Source of the DNA: an uncultured Candidatus Saccharibacteria bacterium
GTDB taxonomy: Bacteria; Patescibacteriota; Saccharimonadia; Saccharimonadales; Saccharimonadaceae
DNA length: 37,758 nt
Reading direction: 5' to 3'
Assembly (NCBI GenBank): GCA_948868795.1
Contig: CAQRDK010000011.1
Coordinates: forward strand, 1-37,758
In this document: positions 7,029-14,188 of the stretch, piece after piece
Layout of the letters: the number at the start of each line of letters is the position of its first letter
Numbering within the stretch: position 1 is the first letter of the stretch
The notes under the pieces: model-generated
The model's input: the letters and a program-made list of their open reading frames with translations, nothing else
Told to the model about the DNA's origin: nothing
The model's database searches: none
Position numbers and translations under genes: made by a program

Positions 7029-8051
7029 ATGTCAAAAACCTACATCATCACCGGCGCCAACGGTTTTCTCGGCAACAACATCGTCCGCGAGCTCAACCGC
7101 ACCGAGCCATCCGCAGAGATCCGCGCCCTCGTTTCTTCGCCAAACCATGCTGACGCTCTCGCCGGACTGAATTGCCAAATCTTCGCCGGCGACGTCACTA
7201 AGCCCGAGACCCTCGACCCACTCTTCGATATTCCAGAGAGCGGCGAAATCTACGTCATCCACTGCGCCGCCATCGTCTACATCAAATCAAAGCCCAACCC
7301 CGCCGTCTATCAAGTCAACGTTCTCGGCACGAAAAACATCGTCGAAAAAACTCTCGAGCTCGGAGCAAACCTCGTCTACGTCAACAGCGTCCACGCTCTA
7401 CCAGAGCTCCCAAATAACGCCGAAATCACCGAAATCCGCGATTTCGACCCCAGCAAAGTCGTCGGCGAATACGCCAAATCCAAAGCCGAAGCCGCCCGCT
7501 ACGTCCTCGAAGCCGTCCAAAACCGCGGACTCGACGCCTGTATCGTCCACCCTTCTGGCATTATCGGCCCTTACGATTTCAAAACCAGCCACCTCACCCA
7601 GCTCATCATCGACGCCGCTACTGGCCGCCTCCGCGCCGGCGTAAAGGGCGGGTACGATTTTGTCGACGTTCGCGACGTCACGAACGGCATCCTCGCCGCC
7701 TGCGAAAAAGGAAAACCTGGCGAATGCTACATTCTTTCCGGTCACTATGTCTCCGTCCCAGAACTCCTCCAGCTCGTCGCCAAAGCCGCCGGCAGGAAAC
7801 CTATCACGACTTTTCTCCCGCTCTGGCTTGCCAAACTCACCGCCCCGCTCTCCGAAATCTACTACAACCTCAAAAAGCAGCCGCCCCTCTACACTAAATA
7901 CTCCCTCTACACCCTAGAGAGCAACGCCAACTTCTCCCATGCCAAAGCCGACCGCGAACTCGACTATCGCTCCCGCCCCATCTCCGAAACCATCACCGAC
8001 ACCGTCCGCTGGCTCCAAGAAACCGGCAAAATCCCCAAAAGTTCCAATTAG
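7029..8051 (+). CDS. NAD(P)-dependent epimerase/dehydratase, extended SDR family
   Basis: 340 residues. The ATG at 7029 follows CAGGAGGCAACATC. The N-terminal Rossmann fold begins with TGANGFLG (residues 8-15), the extended-SDR cofactor loop. The active-site YxxxK is present as YAKSK, but the usual catalytic Ser region reads VNSVHALPE. SGIIGPYD matches the substrate-domain start of dihydroflavonol reductase/cholesterol-dehydrogenase-like members. Probable role: NAD(P)H-linked oxidation, reduction or epimerisation of a sugar nucleotide or small carbonyl compound in the cytoplasm. The substrate cannot be told. It is monocistronic, with a terminator whose right arm overlaps the next promoter. 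Confidence 0.88.
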   Translation: MSKTYIITGANGFLGNNIVRELNRTEPSAEIRALVSSPNHADALAGLNCQIFAGDVTKPETLDPLFDIPESGEIYVIHCAAIVYIKSKPNPAVYQVNVLGTKNIVEKTLELGANLVYVNSVHALPELPNNAEITEIRDFDPSKVVGEYAKSKAEAARYVLEAVQNRGLDACIVHPSGIIGPYDFKTSHLTQLIIDAATGRLRAGVKGGYDFVDVRDVTNGILAACEKGKPGECYILSGHYVSVPELLQLVAKAAGRKPITTFLPLWLAKLTAPLSEIYYNLKKQPPLYTKYSLYTLESNANFSHAKADRELDYRSRPISETITDTVRWLQETGKIPKSSN

Positions 8052-8060
8052 CCTCGCCAA

Positions 8061-8096
8061 AAGCCCCGAATCATAACGGTCTGGGGCTTGATTTTT
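8061..8096 (+). terminator. Terminator of the SDR gene, overlapping the rplJ promoter
   Basis: AAGCCCC (8061-8067) pairs with GGGGCTT (8083-8089), followed by GATTTTT. The last TT and the following GATT form the -35 of the next promoter. Confidence 0.75.
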
Positions 8097-8116
8097 CTCC
8101 TCACCTGTGCTACAAT
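8088..8116 (+). promoter_or_regulatory. Promoter of rplJL
   Basis: TTGATT (8088-8093), a 17-nt spacer ending TGTGC and TACAAT (8111-8116). Confidence 0.8.
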
Positions 8117-8366
8117 AGAAGTAGTTATTCTAAAGACAGTGGCGGAGTTCGCTGGGGAACTACAAATTGTTGTAAAAATTACAACAATTTCACACAGACC
8201 CACACAATCTCTTAATCATGCTACCGAGGAAATATCTCTAGGGGTCTTCAAGGGTAACGAAACATTAACAACTTGCTAGCGGAACTTTTATGTGCGCTGC
8301 GTGAAACCGAGCCCAAGCTCGACAATAGCGAAGCCGCACAATACAAAACTTAACCAAGGAACTTTT
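8117..8366 (+). promoter_or_regulatory. Long structured leader of rplJ (L10 leader candidate)
   Basis: About 245 nt without a credible gene. It contains a perfect 12-bp hairpin with a 3-nt loop (8164-8190, AAATTGTTGTAA and its complement). A second composite stem (8292-8339) has outer arms GTGCG/CGCAC, an inner GAGC-CCAA-GCTC hairpin and an internal loop with GTGAAACC and GACAATAGCGAAG, reminiscent of the kink-turn stem bound by the L10(L12) complex. L10-leader autoregulation is well established in bacteria, and assignment here is by position and fold. The sequence GGAACTTTTATG occurs twice, at 8281-8292 (starting a four-codon ORF that stops at TGA) and at the real rplJ start. Confidence 0.65.
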
Positions 8367-8888
8367 ATGGCAATTTCAAAAGCGAAAAAAGATACTTTGG
8401 TTGCTGATTTGACCGCGCTCCTTTCTGACGCGAAATTGACCGCCTACGCCCGCTACCAGGGTTTGACCGTCGCTGAGCTCCAAGAGCTCCGCAAGGCCGC
8501 CCGCGAAGCCGGCGTCAAAATCAAGGTCGTCAAGAACCGTCTCGTGCGCGTCGCGATGAACGAAATCGCTCTCTACAAAGACACCGACACGACCGGATTG
8601 ACCGGCCAGTTGGTCTACGCGATTTCCGACAGCGACGAGGTCGCTCCGGCGAAAGTTTTGGCCGAATTCGCCAAAACTCACCCTGCGCTTGAGCTGGCTG
8701 GTGGCTTCAACGACACCGGCAAATCCCTCGACCAGGCCGAGATCAACACTCTCGCCAAAATGCCGTCGAAGAACGAGCTCATCGCTCAGGTCGTCGCTCA
8801 GCTTCTTTCGCCCATCAACGATACCGTTTCCGGCATCTCTGGTGGTCTTTCCGGGATCATTTCCGGTCTCGAAGCCGCGAAAAAATAA
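8367..8888 (+). CDS. rplJ: 50S ribosomal protein L10
   Basis: L10 anchors the L7/L12 dimers to the ribosome through its C-terminal helix and binds 23S rRNA with its N-terminal domain. The product has 173 residues, a usual length. It begins MAISKAKKDTLVADL and has the conserved VKNRLVRVA rRNA-binding segment and TGLTGQLVYA. The C-terminal helix region (LLSPINDTVSGISGGLSGIISGL) is Gly/Ser-rich. The ATG at 8367 follows AAGGAACTTTT. A 124-nt spacer with two hairpins separates it from rplL. Confidence 0.97.
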   Translation: MAISKAKKDTLVADLTALLSDAKLTAYARYQGLTVAELQELRKAAREAGVKIKVVKNRLVRVAMNEIALYKDTDTTGLTGQLVYAISDSDEVAPAKVLAEFAKTHPALELAGGFNDTGKSLDQAEINTLAKMPSKNELIAQVVAQLLSPINDTVSGISGGLSGIISGLEAAKK

Positions 8889-8901
8889 GCTATCGACCGC
8901 T

Positions 8902-8969
8902 CTGCGTCTGGCCAACGCCCGACGCAGCCAATCAGCAATCGCTGCTCCGCCCGCGAGTCTAAACCGGGC
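8902..8969 (+). promoter_or_regulatory. Two intercistronic hairpins between rplJ and rplL
   Basis: CTGCGTC/GACGCAG (8902-8927) and GCCCG/CGGGC (8949-8969). Neither is followed by a T run, so they look like mRNA stability or processing elements. L7/L12 is needed in several copies per L10, so differential stability would make sense. Confidence 0.5.
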
Positions 8970-9012
8970 ATCTAGATTATTAACCCTTAACCTATAAGAT
9001 AAGGAAACTATT

Positions 9013-9393
9013 ATGGCTACAGATATCAAAGCATTGGCCGAACAGTTGGTCAACATGACCATCCTCGAGGTCAACGAACTCAAAAACGTTCTCAAAGATG
9101 AATACGGCATCGAGCCGGCTGCTGCTGCAGTCGCCGTTGCTGCTGCTCCTGCCGAAGGCGGCGCTGCCGCCGACGAAGGCAAATCTGAATTCGACGTCGT
9201 CTTGAAAGACGCCGGCGCTCAGAAAATCGCCGTCATCAAAGCCGTGAAGGAAATCACCGGCCTCGGCCTCGGTGAAGCTAAGGCTATCGTCGATGGCGCT
9301 CCTGCCACCGTCAAAGAAAAGGTCGCCAAAGCTGACGCCGAAACCATGAAGAAAACCTTGGAAGAAGCTGGCGCTACCGTCGAGCTCGCCTAA
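9013..9393 (+). CDS. rplL: 50S ribosomal protein L7/L12
   Basis: The stalk protein recruits translational GTPases. 126 residues. The N-terminal dimerisation domain (residues 1-35, LAEQLVNMTILEVNELKNVLKDEYGI) is followed by an Ala/Val-rich flexible hinge and the C-terminal domain from SEFDVVLKDAG. The conserved factor-binding helix KIAVIKAVKEITGLGLGEAK is complete. The ATG at 9013 follows ATAAGGAAACTATT. A strong terminator follows. Confidence 0.98.
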   Translation: MATDIKALAEQLVNMTILEVNELKNVLKDEYGIEPAAAAVAVAAAPAEGGAAADEGKSEFDVVLKDAGAQKIAVIKAVKEITGLGLGEAKAIVDGAPATVKEKVAKADAETMKKTLEEAGATVELA

Positions 9394-9423
9394 GTTTATC
9401 TCTGTTAGCAAGTTACTTTATCG

Positions 9424-9454
9424 ACTGAGCCTCCGCATGGAGGCTCAGTTTTTT
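9424..9454 (+). terminator. Intrinsic terminator of rplJL
   Basis: CTGAGCCTCC, loop GCAT, GGAGGCTCAG, then TTTTTT: a textbook terminator. Confidence 0.95.
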
Positions 9455-9509
9455 GCCAAATTCGCCCGCTCTGCAGCTGTCTTTCACTAGAGCCTTCGTC
9501 CATGAAACG

Positions 9510-9531
9510 ACCCCAGTCCGCAGACTGGGGT
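9510..9531. terminator. Hairpin between convergent genes
   Basis: ACCCCAGTC, loop CGCA, GACTGGGGT, 13 nt beyond the stop of the minus-strand gene. It probably terminates that gene (GTTT follows on the minus strand) and may act in both directions. Confidence 0.6.
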
Positions 9532-9543
9532 CTTAAGCTGATT

Positions 9544-10128
9544 TTACAGAAGGGGAGAATAGCGTGTAATGCTAACATCAGCGCGAGTCAATTCTTTCTC
9601 TCCGCGCTTAGTCATTAGTACTTCCTTCGTAAACGTCTCGCTCCGGAGTTCTCTTCTCAGCTCACGGGGATTGAACTCCGAATCCATCCTCATTTTCTCG
9701 GTCGACGCCGCATATTCCTGCAATGTCAAGTTATCCCCCACATAAACAGTATAGTGCTCTTGTCGCCCATCAGCTTCATCGGCGTCGATTTCGAGGGCTA
9801 CAACATCGCAGCCGCGACCACTGTAGATATAAAGCAGTATCGACTCCCCGGCATTCCCAATACACAGGACCAGCCATCGCCAGTCAAACTCGATGTCTTC
9901 AACTGTCCAAGTCGAATCCTGCCCTCGAAGCAGTTTGACAATTTCCGCCTCGACTATCTCGTCCACGGATGCCCCACCTAGCGGATCGATATCCACCAGC
10001 GCCAACAAATCTTCCGGATCCTCTGGGGAATTCTTCACCCGAATCCGCATACTGCCAGCGTCCGAAGAAATCCGAAAAGAGTTGTCAACCTCATTGTCGT
10101 AGAACCGCACGAAAGTTTCGCTTATCAT
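9544..10128 (-). CDS. Hypothetical acidic soluble protein
   Basis: 194 residues. The ATG at 10128 has GGAG about 9 nt upstream. A longer version from the TTG at 10155 lacks a ribosome binding site and is rejected. The sequence begins MISETFVRFYDNEVDN and is acidic, with alternating hydrophobic strands (WLVLCIGNAGESILLYIYS near residues 85-103) and a charged C-terminus. There is no signal peptide, membrane helix or known motif. It is a single gene under a strong promoter (10198-10226) nearly identical to that of the other lone minus-strand unknown at 169-1079, so the two may be coregulated. No sequence similarity between the two proteins is obvious by eye. Confidence 0.8.
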   Translation of the reverse strand: MISETFVRFYDNEVDNSFRISSDAGSMRIRVKNSPEDPEDLLALVDIDPLGGASVDEIVEAEIVKLLRGQDSTWTVEDIEFDWRWLVLCIGNAGESILLYIYSGRGCDVVALEIDADEADGRQEHYTVYVGDNLTLQEYAASTEKMRMDSEFNPRELRRELRSETFTKEVLMTKRGEKELTRADVSITRYSPLL

Positions 10129-10197
10129 AGCCACACTCTCCTTCTTCAAAATCAATTTTTGAGGTCCTCATTGATCTTTCGATCTCTGTATACTACC

Positions 10198-10226
10198 ATT
10201 GTAGCACACTTTTTTAAAAAAGTCAA
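10198..10226 (-). promoter_or_regulatory. Promoter with a central 16-bp palindrome
   Basis: On the minus strand, TTGACT (10226-10221), 17 nt and TACAAT (10203-10198). ACTTTTTTAAAAAAGT is a perfect palindrome running from the end of the -35 into the spacer, a natural operator position. The promoter is a close twin of 1263-1291. Confidence 0.85.
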
Positions 10227-10317
10227 TACTAATTATGCTAAATCCTCTAACGTCAACTATAGTCTCGTCAAAAATCTATCTTTCCAACTGAAGATCAGTC
10301 TCCAAAAGTATTCCGCT

Positions 10318-10328
10318 TATGCTATAAT
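10318..10328 (+). promoter_or_regulatory. Extended -10 promoter of the anchored protein at 10528
   Basis: TATGC followed by TATAAT (10323-10328), weak -35. The leader is about 195 nt and includes a G7 run at 10347-10353 close to the expected transcript start. Nothing else recognisable was seen in the leader. Confidence 0.65.
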
Positions 10329-10527
10329 AAGGAAGTTGCTTTGATTGGGGGGGAACGAAGCCGCAAAAAAGTCGCTAGTACCGGGCAAAACGATGAAAAT
10401 CGCCACGCCGCGCAAAATCAGACCATATCAAACCTAGTGCAACCCACAAGCCGTCGAGCTCCGGCGACCGTACCTTACCATCAAATAGCACAAGCTAAAA
10501 ATAAAAGAAAACGAAGGAGGAACCCCC

Positions 10528-11721
10528 ATGAAGTACCCGACCCCGTCCCGCCGCGCCGCCTACACCGGCAGCCGCCGCCACATCCAACCCGTCTACGTCT
10601 ATCCCACCTGCACCGCCAGCTCCACCGCCCGCCCCTTCCGCGCTCCGACCATCCTGTTTGCCCTGATGATGTTCATGCTTGCCACTTTCGTCGTCAGCTA
10701 CCTCTCCAGCCCCGCCTATGCCATCGAAAACACCATTAAAAGCGACTCGCCCGCCCACAAGACCGCAAGCACCCACACCGTCATCAACGCCCAAAATCTT
10801 GCCGACCCTGTCCCGCAGCCGACCGCCGCGAAAACCCTCAACCTCACAACTACGACCGTAAACACCCCCGATGCTGCCCCGCCCGAGCCCGCGACTACCA
10901 CCGCCGAAACCGACGGTGCTACCCGCATCTACATCTCCTGCCCGATCGAAATCTACCACGGCACCCTCTACGACAACCAGCCGGCCGAATACTTGGTCGA
11001 CGATTTCGAGGATATTCCGGAACATTGGCTCTATGTCCTCTCTCCGCTCGAGGAAGGTGAAAACTATTTTTTCACACTTGACCTCAGTTGTCGCACCGAA
11101 AACTCCCCCTTCCAGGGCGAAATCTCCGCCGTTTATAGCAGCTACATCCCCGACGACGGCTCGCTCGGCTCGGTACACATCGAAGCCACCGAACAGATCG
11201 CCCCTGACCTCTACCTCGTCTACTACGGCGAGCTTAAATATATTTCTGACTGTTCCAGCCTCATTTCCGGCCCCGACGATTCCGCCGCCCTCTACCTCAC
11301 CCAAAACGGCTATGGCCAGTTCTACGACCATCACCTGTTCTATTTTAGCCTCACCACCGCCGACTTCCCCGACAACGCCCAGCCCCTCAGCGAACAGCGC
11401 ATGAGCCGTCTCTCCGACCCTGCCGCGAGCGCCCTCGTTTCCATCATTGGCGACACCGAGCGCCTCGGCAGCGTCTACGACGAAGACCTGCTCCAGTCCG
11501 ATTATATGTATCCTTTCCGTAAATACGACCCCGCCGAAGGTAGCCAGCCGCCCACCGACACTTCCACACCCAACAATTTTTCTGCCCCCGCCGCCGTTTC
11601 GCTCTCCGCAAACATCACATCCGATTCCGGCTCTGTCGATCCGCCGCCTCTCGCACAACCCGCTCCCAGCCTCGAACTGGTCGAGCTCTCCGCGCTTTCC
11701 GCGGACTTGATTTATTTTTAG
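10528..11721 (+). CDS. Secreted or membrane-anchored protein of unknown function
   Basis: 397 residues. The ATG at 10528 is preceded by GAAGGAGGAACCCCC. A basic N-terminus of about 38 residues (many R, Y and P) leads to a hydrophobic helix (about 42-62) ending SSPAYA, a plausible signal-peptidase site. A Thr/Ala/Pro-rich linker (about 70-128) leads to a beta-rich exported domain (about 130-320) with ISCPIEIYHGTLYDNQPAEY and two or three Cys. A Pro/Ser-rich tail follows. No catalytic motif or known domain is recognised. The architecture suits a surface protein. Its leader and ribosome binding site style resemble those of the 3994 gene. Monocistronic, with a strong terminator. Confidence 0.8.
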   Translation: MKYPTPSRRAAYTGSRRHIQPVYVYPTCTASSTARPFRAPTILFALMMFMLATFVVSYLSSPAYAIENTIKSDSPAHKTASTHTVINAQNLADPVPQPTAAKTLNLTTTTVNTPDAAPPEPATTTAETDGATRIYISCPIEIYHGTLYDNQPAEYLVDDFEDIPEHWLYVLSPLEEGENYFFTLDLSCRTENSPFQGEISAVYSSYIPDDGSLGSVHIEATEQIAPDLYLVYYGELKYISDCSSLISGPDDSAALYLTQNGYGQFYDHHLFYFSLTTADFPDNAQPLSEQRMSRLSDPAASALVSIIGDTERLGSVYDEDLLQSDYMYPFRKYDPAEGSQPPTDTSTPNNFSAPAAVSLSANITSDSGSVDPPPLAQPAPSLELVELSALSADLIYF

Positions 11722-11779
11722 CCCATCCGCGACCCGCCGACCTCTCCCACTCGGCCGTCGATAAAGTGCTATTTATATA

Positions 11780-11810
11780 GGGGAGCAGCACCGCGCTGCT
11801 CCCCATTTTT
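11780..11810 (+). terminator. Intrinsic terminator
   Basis: GGGGAGCAGC, loop ACCGC, GCTGCTCCCC, then ATTTTT. Confidence 0.92.
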
Positions 11811-11936
11811 AATGCTATAGCCCTTTCAACCATAAGCCCATTCCGCCAATTTTCGCAAGATATTTTTACATGTATTTTTTACAACATTTTCGCCTCGACC
11901 GACGTTTTTACGGTGGAAAACTGAAAAATTTCGCGG

Positions 11937-11965
11937 TTGACTTTTGACATCTCCCGCGGTATCAT
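11937..11965 (+). promoter_or_regulatory. Promoter of the 12007-dnaX unit
   Basis: TTGACT (11937-11942), 17 nt and TATCAT (11960-11965). An overlapping alternative pairs the second TTGACA with TACTAG. The leader is about 35 nt. Confidence 0.6.
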
Positions 11966-12006
11966 GATACTAGAATAAAAGTTAATTACGGACAGGATGC
12001 GAGGTG

Positions 12007-12525
12007 ATGTCTGAGTTACCAGAAAAACAAATCAAGCGACTACGCGGCTTAATCCAGGAAGCCGAGACGAACCTTGCTGCTGCTAAGGAACTACTTATTT
12101 CCGTCCTCGGCGATGGCGAAGCGATTACCGCTCCGCGCGAGACAGTCGTCTCTAGCCCCGAAGGAAAAATCATCGAAGGCGTCTTCGATGGTCAGATTAT
12201 GATTGGTCCCGATGGCAAGAATTATCCCGTCCCCGCGAACTACGCCTCGAAGTCGAAGCTCATCGAAGGCGACATCTTGAAACTTACGATTACCCCCGAA
12301 GGCCGCTTCCTCTACAAGCAAATTGGCCCGGTCGAGCGCCGCGCCGTCATCGGCACTCTCGTTCATCACGACGACAAATATTACATTGAAGTTAATGGTC
12401 GCGAATACGAGGTTCTCTACGCTTCTGTGACCTACTTCCATCTCCGCGAAGGTAGCCAAGTTTCCGCTATTATCCCTGCCAACAACGAAGAAGCCGCTTG
12501 GGCCGCCGTTGAGGCCGCCCTCTAG
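12007..12525 (+). CDS. Conserved-looking hypothetical protein coupled to dnaX
   Basis: 172 residues. The ATG at 12007 follows GCGAGGTG. An in-frame GTG at 12004 is part of that ribosome binding site. The N-terminus is a Glu/Lys-rich helix (about residues 5-40), probably a coiled coil. The rest consists of two similar small beta units, VFDGQIMIGPDGKNYPVPANYASKSKLIEGD and VHHDDKYYIEVNGREYEVLYASV, each followed by a strand ending in an ILKLTI- or VSAIIP-like segment. This suggests a tandem OB- or SH3-like barrel. Only 2 nt separate its stop from the dnaX ATG, so the two are cotranslated and a nucleic-acid role is possible. Function not known. Confidence 0.85.
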   Translation: MSELPEKQIKRLRGLIQEAETNLAAAKELLISVLGDGEAITAPRETVVSSPEGKIIEGVFDGQIMIGPDGKNYPVPANYASKSKLIEGDILKLTITPEGRFLYKQIGPVERRAVIGTLVHHDDKYYIEVNGREYEVLYASVTYFHLREGSQVSAIIPANNEEAAWAAVEAAL

Positions 12526-12527
12526 AA

Positions 12528-14096
12528 ATGGCCACCAAATCCGCTCCTGCCGAGCCAAAATCTGCCCCCGTAAAAGCTCTCTATCGCAAATATCGCCCGA
12601 CCTCTCTCGACGACGTTGTTGGTCAGGAACAGATCACCACTCCCTTAAAATCCGCTATCGAACAGGGCAAAATCTCCCACGCCTATCTTTTTATTGGCCC
12701 CCGCGGCACCGGAAAGACTTCTGTCGCCCGGATTTTTGCCCACGCCATCAACCATTTCGACTACCAACTTGAAGACAATTACCTCGACATCGTCGAAATC
12801 GATGCCGCCTCAAACACCGGCATCGACAACATCCGCGAACTCCGCGAAAAAGCCATCATCGCCCCGACGAAAGGGAAATACAAAGTCTACATCATCGACG
12901 AGGTTCACATGTTGACCAAATCCGCCGCCAACGCCCTCCTCAAAACCCTCGAGGAACCGCCCGAGCACGTCGTCTTTATCATGGCGACCACCGACGCCTA
13001 CAAGGTCCCAATCACCATTTCCTCCCGCACCCAAGTCCATACTTTTCGTCTTGCTGACCCGGAAACAATGTTTAACCACCTCCGCAAAATCGCCGACGCC
13101 GAAAAAATCCCGATCGAAGATGACGCGCTGAGGCTTATCGTCCGCCGCGGCGGCGGCTCTTTCCGTGATTCGCTCAGTATTCTCGATCAAATCACCACCC
13201 TCTCCGACCAAACTATCACCGCCCAGCTCCTCGAAAACGCCCTTGGCCTGCCCCAAACCCAAGCCCTGAGCGAGCTCCTCGACTCTTACACCAGAGGCGA
13301 CAACGTAAAAATCCACCATCTCCTCCAAGACCTCCTCAACACCGGCATCAAACCCGAAACCATTGCCTCCGAACTCATCGAAACCATCGTCCAAAATCCC
13401 GAACCGGCCTTCTTCAATCTCCTTGCAAAGCTCCCCGACGTCCAACCGCCTTTCCCCGACGCCAAACTTCTCCTTGCCCTCCTTCAAAACCCCGCCAACG
13501 CCGCAATAGACGCCCCTATTGCCACAGCCCCCGCAAAACCGACTGCCGCCAGACCCGTTACCCCTGTTATCACACCAAAAGCCCCAGAACCAGCCCCAAA
13601 ATCCAAAGCGCCGTCCCACCCCACTTCTGACAAAAACGCCCCAAATCCCCCTGAAAACCCCTCAGAAAGCAAAACCGCTTCCGAAAAACCCCAAAAATCC
13701 AGCTCCGATCCAGCCCTTGAAGCAACTCCAACCGCAGCCCAGGAACCCGCAGCAGCCGCCCCTAAGCCAAACCCGGGGAACCAACCTTTCGACTGGAATA
13801 ATTTCCTCGAAGCCATCCATCAAGATCACGACGCCATCTACCTCCAGCTCCAGAAAACTGAACACGAATTCGACGGCCAGTCTCTCCATATCTACCCCTC
13901 AAATAAGTTCTCCGAACGCGTCCTCAAAAAGGCCGACAATAGTCGCATCATGGCCGAAACTCTCAACGGGCCCGAACTTATTATCCACTCCATCGAAGAC
14001 CGCCCCGCCGCAAAAGCCGCCAAAGACCCAACAATTTCCCAAATCTCTGCTATAATGGGAAATGTAAAGGAAATCGACGCCGATATGCCATTCTAG
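12528..14096 (+). CDS. dnaX: DNA polymerase III subunit gamma/tau, cysteine-free
   Basis: The AAA+ clamp-loader ATPase that loads the sliding clamp and tethers polymerase. 522 residues. YRKYRPTSLDDVVGQE opens the ATPase domain. Walker A is GPRGTGKT, Walker B/sensor DEVHMLTKSAANALLKTLEEPP, and the arginine-finger SRC-type motif reads SSRTQ. Bacterial DnaX normally has a four-Cys zinc module between Walker A and DVIEIDAASN. Here only about 15 residues (HAINHFDYQLEDNYL) join them and no cysteine occurs in the whole protein. A Pro/Ala/Lys linker (about residues 325-430) precedes a C-terminal domain. The last bases carry the -10 of the dnaB promoter. Confidence 0.96.
   Translation: MATKSAPAEPKSAPVKALYRKYRPTSLDDVVGQEQITTPLKSAIEQGKISHAYLFIGPRGTGKTSVARIFAHAINHFDYQLEDNYLDIVEIDAASNTGIDNIRELREKAIIAPTKGKYKVYIIDEVHMLTKSAANALLKTLEEPPEHVVFIMATTDAYKVPITISSRTQVHTFRLADPETMFNHLRKIADAEKIPIEDDALRLIVRRGGGSFRDSLSILDQITTLSDQTITAQLLENALGLPQTQALSELLDSYTRGDNVKIHHLLQDLLNTGIKPETIASELIETIVQNPEPAFFNLLAKLPDVQPPFPDAKLLLALLQNPANAAIDAPIATAPAKPTAARPVTPVITPKAPEPAPKSKAPSHPTSDKNAPNPPENPSESKTASEKPQKSSSDPALEATPTAAQEPAAAAPKPNPGNQPFDWNNFLEAIHQDHDAIYLQLQKTEHEFDGQSLHIYPSNKFSERVLKKADNSRIMAETLNGPELIIHSIEDRPAAKAAKDPTISQISAIMGNVKEIDADMPF
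14048..14056 (+). promoter_or_regulatory. Extended -10 promoter of dnaB inside the end of dnaX
   Basis: CTGC followed by TATAAT (14051-14056), weak -35. The leader is about 125 nt. Confidence 0.55.
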
Positions 14097-14188
14097 GTGG
14101 GGAATGACATCAATTTCAGGCTAACACCCGAACCACGACCCAGCACAAAAGCCCCAAACCGCGTCGACACAGGAGGTAACCACATATC

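Noticed and set aside
12205..12240. Intein or group I intron in dnaX, dnaB or prfB
   Set aside because: All conserved motifs are contiguous and lengths are normal or shorter than usual.
13516..13790. Slippage site in dnaX for a gamma-form frameshift
   Set aside because: Several short A runs exist but no clear A-AAA-AAG heptamer with a downstream stem and nearby stop in the shifted frame was found.
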